Source: Sabethes cyaneus
Taxonomy: Eukaryota > Arthropoda > Insecta > Diptera > Culicidae
DNA: 64,000 bases
Assembly: GCF_943734655.1 (NCBI RefSeq)
Contig: NC_071354.1
Span: forward strand, 32,764,847 to 32,828,846
Reading direction: 5' to 3'
Translations under genes and position numbers: made by a program
The notes under the pieces: model-generated
Told to the model about the DNA's origin: nothing
Seen by the model: the letters and a program-made list of their open reading frames with translations, nothing else
The model's database searches: none
Shown here: positions 1-11,799 of the stretch, piece by piece
Numbering within the stretch: position 1 is the stretch's first letter
Layout: the number at the start of each line of letters is the position of its first letter

Positions 1-2220
1 CTGCCTCCACCTACGCTGCACCTCGGAAGGGACCAGTTTTCCCCAGGATGAGAAGGAACTTTCACGATAATGTACACAAATCGGTTTGACTTTCGTCGGG
101 AAAGTTCCTTCTTTTTTTCAACTCCGAGGCAAATCGACGACGACGCTCTTTTCTCTGTACAGTACAGACACAGAGTCCGAATGCACGAAGCCGGAAAAAG
201 TAAAGGCAAAAACCAAACCAATAAGTTTAAATGAGCTGGAAAATTAATTACTCTCGTATTAAATTCAGAACTTTTTCCATTTTCCAACCCACTCACGGAA
301 GCTTTCCCATCGCACCCCCCACGCTTGATAGGTTTACTCTTTGGGTTAGAGTTAAAGTATTTTCCGTACATATTTATATTCAAACTTTCGATGGACTCGA
401 AAGTAAAAAAATAACTAACTCCTAATGGTGATGAACTTCGGTGATCGAGCGTCGACCGACCGACCGGACCGGACACCGAACCGAACCGGACCGGTCGGTT
501 GTGGTAAAATCAAACATTCATTAACCTAATGCGTGTATTTACGGTTCTACATTCGTCAGTTTCCGCTGCTCTTCGGTGGGAAAAAGGGTCAACAGCAAGT
601 TTCTAATGGAATGATTTATGTGCGAAGTTTTACAGGAGTAACATTGTTTATCAGTCTGAGCACTAGTGAGTGTTGTAATCGGTAGTGGCGAGGTGATTAG
701 AGTAACAAATCCTGTCCGATGTGGAGTGTGAGTAAATGTTTACAAAAGTTTTATTTGAGTGAGGTATAACTAATTACATTAATAATTTCGCGGAACAAGT
801 TATTGTTTGCTGTGTCATTCGGCTTAATTGGAGTTTGGCATTAGTTTGTGGAAAGGAACTAAGCTTTGCCAGTTATTATGAAAAGCATCCTTATCCAAAG
901 TCTATTTTAAACAAGAAACCTTAATACTTTAGAAAAACTGTACCTTTCATCTCAGAACAATATCACAGACTCTAGAAGACGATGCAAACTTCCCCGTCAA
1001 GCGAACCAAACATTTACCCGCAAACATCGGATGTAAGTAATAAATTTCCGCTGGCTTCCGCTGTTTGCCTGCACAATAGCGCCACCGGAATGGAACGGAA
1101 TCCGATAAGAACAACCAGCGATGGCATGCCGACGCTGGCGGTCGCGCGCTGAGTCGTTACTGAGCACGGAAGACGTCTTTCGCACTTTGCCGCCGCACCT
1201 CTGGATCCGCAGCCTCTGGATCGTGGCGTTGAAGCTTAGAATGGTAAACGAAATTAGCGTCTTCGGAATGGAAGCTGGCTCAAATCAGCAGAGTGTATAG
1301 TGATAAAGCCTAGTCACAATCTGAATAGTCGAGCGTGATAAAATTACAAGAACCCTCTCAACTGAACTGTAACTAACATTACAACTTTAAAGTTTCCCTC
1401 TGATCGGTCAGACAACAATTCGCGGTGAACTGAACGGTGCACTGCACATTTTCGTTACGCTAATGTTTTGTGGGCCACACTCTTAGTACTTTGGTTGGCA
1501 GTAATGCCTTTGCAGTGGCAGTGTAAAGCGAAAAAGTTAATTGTAAATCTCTCTTTCTGTCTCTGGCAAAATGGGTGCTGCAACTGGGGTGGTGTGGAAA
1601 AAGCCCCGACTGCGGCACTGCCATTCGAATGTTTAGAGATATTTCTACTTTGGTTTCACGTGGGTAAGTGTTATTTACTATGGGTCATAATAAATTTGAA
1701 AACGAAGGACGACCACAAAATTATTGCGCCACTTACAACTGGTCATAACTGTTTTTCTACTGGGAAGTAATATGGCACAGTTTCTCTTTGAAGTGTATTG
1801 TTTACAGGCTCAAATGGAAAATCCGGAGCTTGAAAAGGTTCAAGAATCGTTTGATATTGGATCAGAAACCATGAACTGGGAAGTAACCAGATGCAGCTGC
1901 CAAGAAGAACCTGGGAAGTAACCCGATGCAGCTTGCAAAAGCTGGATTACATTCAAAACTTCACAAACCGCGATGAACGCCAGCAAACTGTTGCCAAAAC
2001 CCGCGCTAGAAAGCTCTACAGATAAATGTTGACCAACTTCAGCTACTGTGTCCAAAACATATGTCAAAACTGACTTCAGCAGCTCCCAGGACAGGAGTTT
2101 TACACCGGAAAAGACAAATTTAAAGTGTAATTAAACGAATTTTAACAATCGATCAATGATAACACAAATACAAATAAAAGACCCCAATTAAGTGCATTTG
2201 TTCTTTAGTGACGCGAATGG
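1..2220. other. No recognisable gene; unassigned sequence
   Basis: No frame here resembles a known protein. A CCGGACCGG-rich patch lies at about 446-500. A roughly 30-bp direct duplication (TGGGAAGTAACC...) starts near 1877 and 1912. An arthropod initiator-like TCAGT at 651-655 is followed by a GTGAGT at 728, which could be a non-coding first exon, but nothing else supports it. Confidence 0.5.
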
Positions 2221-2758
2221 AGGAAAAATAGGTAAATAATCCTTTACAAAACTATAAAACCACTTAGTAATTTGCTTCGTTATTTAACTATTTATTTGTA
2301 ATGAACATAAATATTATTCATTTAACAGTATTTTGCTAATAGAGGTACACGAAAAAGGCTGAGTAAGCAAGAACAAGGGCAAATTTTGGCCTTTAGGAAG
2401 ACTGGATGGGGGAAAATTGCAAGAGAAATTAGACGTAGCGACGGACTGCGTTGTCCTGAATTTTTTGAAAAATCCCGCAAGATATGGCCAGAAAAAAAGT
2501 ACAGGACGAAAAAAGAAACTGACTAAAAGGGATGAACGTCGTATTCTCAGTAAAGCGTCAAATTCTACGATGAGTTATTCACAAATTCGTTCCGAACTCA
2601 AGTAGAATGCTTCAGTTTTGACGGTTTGACGGACATTGAACTGTTCACCAAACAAAATACGATCAATATAAAAAATGATCAGTACCCCACGTTTGCAACC
2701 TTGGCACAAGTCTTAAGACTGGAAAAAGGTAGGATTAAATTCTTTAAGATTGAGGTAA

Positions 2759-3304
2759 CTCGAGCAGGAGCCAAGAGCAAAATAATATCAAAGTGTGTTA
2801 TGAAAATCGAATAATTCATATCAAAATTTGGGCTTGTTTTGGCTGACATAGTTGGTAAAATAACAAAAAATAATATCAAAATTTTGCTCCTTTAAGGCCA
2901 AAAGAATAACTACTTGTGTTATTGGAATAACAAAGTAATAACATGACTATATTCAGAGTTTGGAATAACATATTTCAGTATTATTAAGATATTGAATAAC
3001 AAATGCAGTAGCATATGACATATTAAAAAAACCTTTTATATAATATTTATAATCTAAAATCTCTTTAATCAATGAAATAAAATCTTATGAAATATATCGA
3101 ATGTAATTTTAAGGTCGTAATATGATATGATAACAAAATCAGTTATTAAACTCATCTTACAACCACTGTTTTAAATATCTACACAATAACAAAATGTGAT
3201 ATCAATGTATCTCCAATCTCCATATCTATTCAATAACAAAATATAGCATCATAACACAATTTGATATTGTTTTTATATTATTTTGCTCTTCGCTCCTGCT
3301 CGGG
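2759..3304. mobile_element. MITE with about 45-bp TIRs and AATAACAAA-rich interior
   Basis: Inverted ends CTCGAGCAGGAGC (2759) and its counterpart ending at 3304 extend into AAGAGCAAAATAATAT and a TGTGTTATGA block on both sides. The interior repeats AATAACAAAATA and has no coding capacity. It interrupts the Tc1 pseudogene, so it is younger. The target-site duplication is not clear; AAGAT occurs near both sides. Confidence 0.75.
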
Positions 3305-3866
3305 AAGATATTCATTAAAATCACTTAAACAAAAATTATAACAGGTGATTTACTCAGACGAGAACAAATATTACTTGACGAGATTTACGTAAAGTTTCTC
3401 GATATTTTTCTAAGAGAAACTTTGGAGGCGGATCCGTTATAGTCTGGAGTGCATTTTATGACTCCGGGAAGCTGGAAATTCAATTTGTATCACATAAAAT
3501 GAAAAGTTTCGATTACATAAATGTTCTTTAAGCCAAAGACTCAAAGAAGACGCAGGGCGAAGCTGATTTTCAAATAGGATAACGCACGAATTCACACCCG
3601 AACGGAAAAAATGGCACGGCAGAAATCTAAACAGATTGCTGTTTTGGATTGACCGGATTGTTCACCGGCTTTAAGCCCGATTGAGAACATTTGGGGAATA
3701 ATGGACCGATGGATTTATGCTGATAATCGTCAATTTTCAACAATTCAGGAACTGAAAACTGCTATTCTTCAGTCATGAGAAGAAATCGATCTGGCAACAC
3801 TGCCAGATGCCAAATACACCCAAACGTATCTTTCAAACTATCAACCGTTCTGGTGGCGTAACTGAT

Positions 3867-4140
3867 TTAGTGTTCGACATCGGAACGAAAATTGAGGTCC
3901 GGGTTCCGGTCTGGTCCGGTCCGGTCCGGTCCGGTCCGGTAGAAATCGGCACGAACTTTGTTATTCCGAATTTATTCCGGTCCGATTTGGCTCTGTTCCG
4001 GTTCCGGAACCTGAACAGAGCCAAATCGGACCGGATTATTAGTCTTTATAGTCGGAATAACAAACTTCGTGCCGCCTTTTAACCGGACCGGACCGGACCG
4101 GAACCCGGGCTTCAATTTTCGTTCCGATGTCGAACACTAA
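3867..4140. mobile_element. Near-perfect palindromic (foldback) MITE
   Basis: The 274-bp insert is almost entirely two inverted arms of about 137 bp. They start TTAGTGTTCGACATCGG and contain GGTCC tandem repeats, GCACGAACTTTGTTATTCC and GGTCCGATTTGGCTCTGTTC. The insert sits inside the last codons of the Tc1 transposase and is flanked by ACTGAT (3861-3866) and ACCGAT (4141-4146), which look like a target duplication with one change. Transcription would give a long hairpin RNA. Confidence 0.85.
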
Positions 4141-4699
4141 ACCGATTATTAGATATTTTTTGTTGTTGTTTTTCAATATGGATACACGAAAAACATCAAC
4201 TGGTCGTATTATTTTTCGCTTTCTTTTTCTCACTCTCGCTCCCGCTTCCTCCCTCAATCTCTTGATCTCTTTCTCTTTCACTATTTTCCTTTTCCTCATC
4301 CTCCGTCTCTTGTTATCCCTTGTTAGGCGTCCGTAGGCGCTTGAGGCGTACGGACAGTAGACATAATCTGTTGGGGAAGAATAAAAATAAACTGAACTGA
4401 ACTGAAAAATTCTTGTTATTAGGCCAAAAATATAGACTTAGTGAAGGTGAGAGTCAAACTCACAGCTCTTAATCTCTAATCGAGTGAGTTGTTTAACCGG
4501 ATTACCTACGAATGGCCGTAACACAATTAGCCGAAATTACAAATGGCATAATATATCTAATGGCCAACTAGTGGATGGCCGAATCGCTAATGGCCGAATA
4601 TGTTATTCGAACGGAAATATTCACGGCTTTCAACCTGCACAAACGTTGTGTACATGCTGTCCTTACTCGCTGTCGATTGTTCGGACTTAACTAAGGGAT

Positions 4700-4785
4700 C
4701 ATCCCTACAGGACGGCGGGTCACCGGCGCACACTCGTGGTCTACAGATGTCTCGCCCTGAATCATCTAGGAAATATTTGCTACTA
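4700..4785. repeat. Dispersed GACGGC-GGTCACCGG-CACTCG module
   Basis: About 60-80 bp containing GACGGCGGGTCACCGGCG, then CTCGCCCTGAATCATCTAG. Related copies lie at about 6215-6285 and at 42275-42345, the latter inside a Helitron-like element. The shared module links the GGCCGAA field to that element family. Confidence 0.6.
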
Positions 4786-5703
4786 ACACGGTAAAAAGGT
4801 TTCGCGTCATTTAATGAACGTAATTCATTTGCGCTTAGGACAAGAAAGAACTACCAATCATCCATACTTTATAGCAAATAGTTGTGTTACTTATTTTGTT
4901 TTTTGTTTGGTTAATGTTATTTGTTAGCTACGCCAATTCATGCTTTAATTGAATAATTATTTAGACATTTCGAAAAAACTCGACCTTTCGTGACTAGGAT
5001 ATTCGTGATTTAGTCTTCTGTGACCGTTGTTAAATTCGGCCATTTGAATTTCGTGTTTCGGCCATTTGGTACCAGCTCGTTTGACTAACTAAGCTGTCTC
5101 TAGACTGACTCAGGGCAAGATGACCACAGGCCACGAGTGTTGCCGGCAACTCGGTGTTGGATGTCCCTCCCCTCGCAGAAATCACATCTGTCTACGTTTA
5201 TTCCGATTCTTTGTAGCTGGCACCGAAGGGCCGAATAATAAACCGCCAAAATCCAAATGGCCGAATTTCAACAACTGCCACAGAAGGCCGAAATTGTATT
5301 CGGCCGAATCACAAAAGGCCGAACGCCTGCCTACTAGGCTGAACCTCGCTGAAAACTATTTTCTCGCTTTAATAATATTGACAAAAATAATATTTTTGCC
5401 GTCAATATTAAGCCAGTTAAGCTGTCATCAAAATAATTAAAATTTAGGAAAACGTCAAATAAGGAATGAAAATAAAAATTTCGCAAAATGTTAGAACCTA
5501 AGTCTCAGAAAAACAAGACACACACACATACACTCTGCAAAGCAGCAAACGTTTCCTAAATGAATCACAAATAGTTGAAACAGCAATGACCGAATCACTA
5601 AAGGCCGAAACTCAAATGGCCGAAACACGAATGGCCGAATGTCACCCTTATTCTGCGAGTCACGTGACTGAATACGACAAATTTCACTCGCCGTGACTCG
5701 CCA

Positions 5704-5815
5704 CGGCGAGTCGATTCACCTGGGTGACTACCGTGTCACCTGGATGACTACCGTGTCACCTGGATGACTACCGTGTCACCTAGGTAACAAACCCCTGTCA
5801 CCTAAGTGGCTACTA
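5704..5815. repeat. 20-bp tandem repeat (about 5 copies)
   Basis: The unit CACCTGGATGACTACCGTGT is repeated with increasing divergence at both ends. Just upstream (5656-5715), the CGAGTCACGTGACT and CGCCACGGCGAG palindromes form a symmetrical stretch. Confidence 0.8.
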
Positions 5816-6291
5816 TGCTTCGCTTATCGTCAGACGCCTGGAAAGTATTATTCTTTGGCTAACTAATTTATACAAATTCAGAAAACATTTTTCTTATCAC
5901 ACGTTCAAATGAAAGAAAAAAGAAAAAAATAAAACAAAAAAACAAATAAAAAAGCTTACATTTCCGTCAGTCCATTTTCTTCACACATTGTGCTCCGTAT
6001 GCTGCCGACGAATAACCACTGCTTTGTTCACACTGTTGCAGCTAAGTGACCACAGCATCTGTGACAGTTGTTGAAATTTGGCCATTTGGATTTCGGCTAT
6101 TTGTTATTCGGTCATTTGGTTACGGTCTTTCGGTACTGTCCCGATAATCTATACTAGTCTGTAACCCTAGGAATGTGCATGCACCGAAATTGCAGTCTTA
6201 GTCTCTGCGTAGACGCTTCTGACGGCAGATCACCGGCGATCACTCACGATTTTCCGTCTCGCCCTAAATCATCTAGTTGTGTTGCTTTATA

Positions 6292-6450
6292 TCAGATAGC
6301 TGGTCTAATAAGCCAGTCATCATATGTTCTAATCTCGGCTAGGAGAGACTGCTAAAGTCAATAGGATCGTAGCACTAACCCCGCAGGTGTCCTGTACTCA
6401 AAAGCTGGCTGCGAAGTCTGTCGTATAAAAACAGGAGGTCAAGTTTCGAT
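6292..6450 (+). mobile_element. tRNA-derived SINE, family A, copy 1
   Basis: The sequence has a degenerate Pol III B box (GTTCTAATCTCGG) preceded by AAGCCAGTCATCATAT. It is followed by a non-tRNA body ending CTGCGAAGTCTGTCG and then an A-rich tail. The same body occurs at 7226, 19896, 22317, 35908 and 37556, so this is a dispersed family and not a tRNA gene. Confidence 0.7.
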
Positions 6451-7225
6451 AAAGAAAACTTGAGTTTCTGTGTGTTGCTTATTTTGTATTTCGAGACTCA
6501 GCCAAATAACTGTTCGGCTTTTCGTGATTCGGCCTTTCGTGGTTCGGCCAAATATAATTATGGTCCTCTGTGACAGTTTTTGAAATTCGGTCATCTGAAT
6601 TTCGGTTATTTGTGTTTCGGCCATTCGGTACCAGACCGAAAACCAGATAGATGTTATTGTATTTTCCAATAATGTTCAACTGAAAATCGCGTAACTCCAT
6701 GTCGAGAAATTTACGTGATTTTTCATTTGGAAAGGGCATGCAGATTATTTTGCGTATAGCCCTCGTATCGACCCACCGGGCTGGTACCGAATGACCGAAT
6801 AATAAATAGCGAATTTTGATAACTATCATAGAGGGCCGAAATTTGACCGAATCAAGAAAGTCACGAAAGGCTTATTTGACCAAATCACAAAAGGCCGAAC
6901 CTCTACCTGACTGAATCTCGCCGAAATCTTTATTCTCGCTCGAAAAATATTGTTAAAAATAATATTTTTCGGATCAAGCTTAAGGGATAGCTTAACCTAT
7001 CATCAAAACAATTGAAAGATATTTTTGTGCATTCGTGTTGGCCACTGCAGTCTACTGACAAGTAGGGGTTATCCCTGAGTTGAGTCCGAACGAGCGGTAA
7101 CGTGGAATGACAGTACATACTCAACATTTAAACTGGTCGAAGGCCGCAAATATTCTAAGACATTCGACCATTCATGATTCGGCCATATGTGTTTTGGCCA
7201 TTCGTGTTTCAGCCCGTTAGATCTA

Positions 7226-7345
7226 GAGTGCGACCGGTTTATTAGGCCAGCAGCGTGCCTCGAGGCCAACGAGCCTTCTGTCGTATACAAACAGTCTATC
7301 GAGGCGCAGTCTGTCGTATTAAAACTAGAAGTTCGAGATTCGATA
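7226..7345 (+). mobile_element. SINE family A, copy 2 (fragment)
   Basis: A partial copy: AGGCCAGCAG followed by two CTGTCGTAT-type tail segments and TTCGATAACGG. It lies directly upstream of the mariner remnant. Confidence 0.5.
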
Positions 7346-7349
7346 ACGG

Positions 7350-8420
7350 TATGTGCTTTTCTTTGATATTTTAAAGAAGCTGAAGTCCCTCGGAACTAAC
7401 GAAAGATTCATCTTTCGAACCATCAAGGGTTACAAAGAAATCAACAAGCGGCACGGTGATTGTGAAATCCGGTTTTCGACCGAAAAATTGTCCCTGCTAC
7501 AGGATCACCACGACCAACAAAATGATCGAAAATATGCAGCACATCTTTCTGATATTCCTCGGGACAAACTGGCTGTTCAAAGATTCCAGAATGTTTCCAG
7601 AGTGTTTGTATGGGGAGGTTTCTCCAACAATTTGACGGTTCCATTGCTGTTTGTTTTAAAATCAACACTCATTAAATCAAAACATATTAGGCCATTACAA
7701 ATATTTTAAAAAGTGTTTGTCCCTCCGGTGTTGGGCCGAAAGGGGGGGGGGGGGCGAAAAAAAACAAAGAGAATTTTTTATTCGAGCAAAAAATATGGAT
7801 TTTAGGCATTTTTATTTTAAGTTTAAACGTGAATACCAAATCTATTCTAGCTTTTAATATATACGTTGTTAATTTCCATGCAAAAGTCTACGAAATAAAG
7901 ACAAAAACGAAAGAAAATTTTTATGGCCGATTTTCGGAAATTCCGCTGTTTGAATTTCCATTTCTATTTCATGCTAGAAGCGTTAACTCACCTCGTACAC
8001 TCATTTTTCAAGTTTTTCAAGTGGGCTGTAGAGCCTACAGACAATTGATTTTATAAAAAAAATTAACTCATATCCTACAAATTATTCCCCCCCGATTTTT
8101 CAAGCCAATTTCCAAGGGGGGTGACAAAAACTTTTAAAATGATTTGCAATGGCCTTATTTCGATAACGATTTTAACAACCATTTGCCTTTTATCGTAGAA
8201 AAATACTGCTTCCAACAAGATACTGCACCGTCTCACCAGGCGAAAGCTCACTAGCTTGGTGTAAGCAAATTTTTCGGATTTTATCTCTTTGAAAGAGTAG
8301 CCTGCCACTTCGCCTGATTTGAATCCTCTCGACTACTATACATGGGGGCTAGGCAAACTAGGGAGTACCAAAAGATTGATTGTGGATACTCTCAAGCAAG
8401 GGAAAATTGACAAAAATGAA
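7350..8420 (+). pseudogene. mariner/Tc1-like transposase pseudogene split by a MITE
   Basis: An N-terminal helix-turn-helix fragment (NERFIFRTIKGYKEIN) at about 7395-7445 jumps to the catalytic core (QQNDRKYAAHLSDIPRDK, RFQNVSRVFVWGGFS) at 7510-7640. This implies an internal deletion. After the MITE, YCFQQDTAPSHQAKAH (about 8205-8250) gives the second catalytic Asp. SPDLNPLDYYTWG (about 8310-8345, another frame) gives the third acidic position. The LNPLDY form is typical of mariner-type enzymes and differs from the PIEN form of Tc1. Several frameshifts and stops show it is inactive. Confidence 0.8.
7689..8155 (+). mobile_element. AGGCCATT MITE, copy 1 (full length)
   Basis: The TIR AGGCCATTACAAATATTTTA at the left matches the inverted right end ATTTGCAATGGCCT. 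The interior has a G run near 7741 and a C run near 8088, each just inside the TIR, and no coding capacity. TATT flanks both sides (7685-7688 and 8156-8159), a likely target duplication. It interrupts the mariner pseudogene. At least seven other copies or pieces lie in the window. Confidence 0.85.
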
Positions 8421-8429
8421 CTCTTAATC

Positions 8430-11400
8430 CCAATTGATTTTACCCAATTCACCCCTAAATATATAGTAAAACCTTATTAAAGCGATTGAAACTAACTCAA
8501 AGATCAGAGAATAAACTCAAACAGCACCAGTTCATTTGAAAACCGTCAGGAGAGTTGAAGTTATCGTGAAGTTCGTTGAAGTTGAAGTGGAGAGTTATCG
8601 GTTGTGTACCGTGCAGAATTCACAAACGGTCCATTTTACCTGATTCTCTCTTAGCTCCGCAAAACATGTTTATGTGTCATTCCGTAAAAATGCGTAATTT
8701 TTCAACGATGCTGTCTTTAAATAGGCGTATCAATAAAATATAGCGCATCTTCCTACACTATTAGGGTGACCATACATACACCAATTAGGGTGCTACATCC
8801 TTTTATTTTTTAAATACTTCCGAAAAAACATTTTTCCTAATAAAAATTGTAGAACACACTAAAATCGGCAACTTTGCTAAATATAGTAACTATATATCTC
8901 TTAGTAGTTCCGAGATATAATGATTTGTTTAAAAAGTACACTTAAAAATCAATTCTGTAAAACTGTACATTAGAGTTATTTATTGCTTTCAATTGTTCCC
9001 CAAAGCTATTCAATATGTTAAAATACACATTTTATCTACAGGCTGAAATTTCGCAAGGAAGCAATATTGGCCTTATTGTATTCATTTTCTATCATCGTTT
9101 GTCCAAATACCACCGAACTGAAATGTTATGCAGTTTTTTCGACCAACTAAAATTACGAACGTAGCCATTGGCACTAAGAACGAACAACAGCACAAGCAGC
9201 CCGCCCCGTTCGGAGATAAGCGCAAAACGTACGAACCTCGGTGTGGCTTCCACTTAACAACCGACCGCGGGCAACCAGTGCAACAATTAAATTCAACAGA
9301 ACAAAAGAACCGCGCTCGTTGTTTAAAGGTTAGCTGGTTGGTTCGGTGTATCGCATCCCATCCGACTGGCAAGACCACGGGAACGTGTTTGCATTTCCCG
9401 AAAGAATTTCATGCACCACAAAGGATTAACAATAAACCGAGAGCTTTCGACGGTTTTTGCAAGCAAGAAGTAGATATATTTTCTTTTGTAAATTTGCTTT
9501 GCCACTCAAGCGTGTACTAATGCGTGGCTGTTCTCTGCTCTGCTCGAGGAGCTCGGTGAGTTACTCTACCATGGGGCATGGAATGGATAGTAAACTTGCT
9601 CAATGTACGGCCAAATAAGTTTCCGCACGACGCCAATCGAGTGTATCAAATATTTCCAGCTTGTGTATTTTCTAGACGTTTATTTTTTCGTTCATTGCGA
9701 GGGTTTTGCAGTTTAAATCTTAATATATTGCAAACCACCCGCTCTATCCAATCCAAGTAAAAGGACCTCTACGGGAGAAGAGAGGTCGGATGTCAAACAA
9801 CAAAGGCGGACAGTTTCAGAATTTGCTTAATACTTAAATAGTAAAAGGAAGAAAATGAAAACAGCTTTAATCTTTTGCGTGCTAGAACCACACAAAGCCT
9901 CAATATAAATAAATGCTGGAGCGATAAAAACTAAAAAGAAACGACCCTTTTCGAGAGGAAGCTTTTGTGTCGAAGATTTCACTGGAGGGAAACCAGAGGC
10001 TCGCCGGAAAGGATGTTTGACGATTGTCAGCTTGCTTCAGGTGCTACAGGATCAGGAGTGTATCCGGTTGATACTAATGAGTTGATTTCGACAAGTTTAG
10101 GAAGATTCAATTTTTGCAGTATTTGTCATTTTAGACTTTTTTGATTTAAAAGAAAATACACACTTTGCTGTGTGCGAAAAGAAATTGAATTTTATCGCAG
10201 AGTAAATAATCAACGAACGCATATTTAAACAGCGTAAATACTGTTCAAAGTGATGAGATTAAATTACTTTTTCCCCCGCATAAACTCATTACAAACATTT
10301 CAGGTATTCACGCATAATCCTTTCCAGCGCGACATTCCAAAACCAATCTTCGCGCGTGTGTCGTAAACCATCCGGATGTTTATGAAACGACGCTAATTCC
10401 CAACTCCAGTTCCGTTCCAGTTTTGGGCTCATTAGTATTCCGCACAAATCCACCATATAAAATTCATACGAAGGAAGCAAGAGTTTCAAGTACACGGCAC
10501 ATTCTTATAAACGTGGGTAGCACAAGACGAAGAAAAAAAAATATGACAAAAACTTTATCGAGAGCATGCACACCTCGTTGGAGATCAGTTGCAAGAAGGA
10601 CCGGCCGTGGGAAACCGACACACTGACACCGGGAAAAGGAAATCCTGGGCCCTACGTGGAGAATAAAGTCTTTGCTGTCCCCGTCCCGGTGGCAGTGCAT
10701 GAGCCGCTCAATGGATAAACGGCAAAATTTAAATATTCAATTATTTTGTACCGTCCGCACCGATACGACCGAACCGGTGCGATGCGGTGGTGCAAATAGA
10801 TACGATTTCATTTTGGGACCAGCAGAAGGCAAGCTAGTGGAGGGAAAAAAATCCAATCTGCCAAGCTATTAAACTGGGAGCTTTTCCACTCCCCGAGCCA
10901 GTAATGTAGTGTTAAATAAGACGCTATCCTGCTTAGCATATCTATATGCAAGACTAATTAATGTCGTCTGATGCTTAATGCCAGAGCAGAGCACAGATGG
11001 CACCAGTAGAACCTTTTCCATCAGCAGGACGAATCTCCTCCGGACTCGGATGGAGCTTTTAATTTCAATTCGACTGGGGTTTCTATTGCCTGGTGACAGC
11101 AGTAGACTGACTGGCGACAGGATGTATTTGCATTTATGGACGAACGAGCTGGTTGACACCCTTGAAGAAAGTGTTTGCCGGTTGTCTTTTTGACTTGGGC
11201 GGATTGCGATGGAATTATTAGAATTAGTGCACATTTAAATGTGGATTTTGACATCAGCTAACAACTGACAATCAAGTAGGTTTTCTTGATGGAGTTGTTT
11301 TATCTCTCCGTTGAGAATACTATGGTGTTGAATACTGTACTGATAACTTATTTTGACATGAAAATCAAAACCAATGCTTCTTTAGGTCATATTTCAACAA

Positions 11401-11640
11401 GAAACAAGATAGTCCGGTTAAAACAAAACAATTGAGAGAAAACAGAGAGGACCTATACCAACCGAAGAACTGAGCAAACAGAAAAAACATAAAACAAAAA
11501 TTACAATTGAATATTTAAATAAAATTGTTGCTTAGGAGAGAAGCTCTTACAATTCAGACCAAATTAATATTCAAACCAAACGGTCCACCATAATTATTAA
11601 CAAGAAGAGTTAACGTCATAGTTTTTTTAGAATTCAAGGC
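8430..11640. other. No recognisable gene; unassigned
   Basis: AT-rich up to about 9050, then more balanced composition from 9100 to 11250. Open frames of 98-130 codons on both strands at 9082-9520 and 10869-11254 overlap each other and resemble no protein I know. No repeat family of this window was recognised here. Confidence 0.5.
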
Positions 11641-11649
11641 TTAACCCAA

Positions 11650-11785
11650 ACTGGGGGATCCGCGGATCGAGCTAAGCTATAATCTGAGCCTATTATAACC
11701 GGACTCGAACCCACTTCTCCTCCCAGGCCATTATGAGTCGCAGGGTTTGGTTAACCTTTGAACCACAGCAGGCTGGATAGAAGAG
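11650..11785 (-). mobile_element. tRNA-derived SINE, family B
   Basis: On the - strand, a good Pol III B box, GGGTTCGAGTCC (11712-11701), follows an A-box-like GTGGTTCAAAGGTTAACC and a tRNA-like arm. It continues into a non-tRNA part. Spacing between the boxes is about 40 nt, as in tRNA-derived SINEs. It does not fold as an intact tRNA. Confidence 0.6.
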
Positions 11786-11799
11786 AACTCCAGAATCCC

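Larger units (their letters stand above)
2335..4175 (+). pseudogene. Tc1-family transposase pseudogene, split by two insertions
   Basis: This is a decayed cut-and-paste transposase. The N-terminal helix-turn-helix is readable from about 2341 (KRLSKQEQGQILAF, then GWGKIAREIRRS). The second DNA-binding part follows a frameshift at 2440-2605 (NFLKNP, STGRKKKLTKRDERRI, SQIRSELK). The catalytic half resumes near 3350 with SDE, GGGSVIVWSAF, DNARIHT and PIENIWGIM, which matches the DD34E layout of the Tc1 family. The C-terminus INRSGGVTD ends at 3866, and its final Y and stop lie at 4147-4152, after an inserted palindrome. Frameshifts and stops show it is dead. A 546-bp MITE occupies the middle, and part of the central domain is lost. 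The terminal inverted repeats were not resolved. Confidence 0.85.
4430..7225. repeat. Field of degenerate GGCCGAA/TTCGGCC short repeats
   Basis: Dozens of copies of a 14-18-bp unit built on AAATGGCCGAA or its reverse complement occur in clusters near 4505-4640, 5040-5340, 5580-5645, 6060-6140, 6490-6640, 6780-6910 and 7140-7225. Two longer blocks are paralogous: about 5235-5460 and 6785-7020. Both run from GGCCGAA units into an AAAAATAATATTTTT palindrome and then CATCAAAA. No gene is visible. A tRNA-like patch with a GAGTCAAACTC core lies near 4440-4500 but is too weak to call. Confidence 0.7.

Noticed and set aside
4440..4500. A further tRNA-derived SINE on the - strand
   Set aside because: A GAGTTTGACTC B-box-like core is present but the A box and body are not convincing.
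9128..9520. 130-codon + frame
   Set aside because: It resembles no family I know and an antisense frame overlaps; not supported as a gene.
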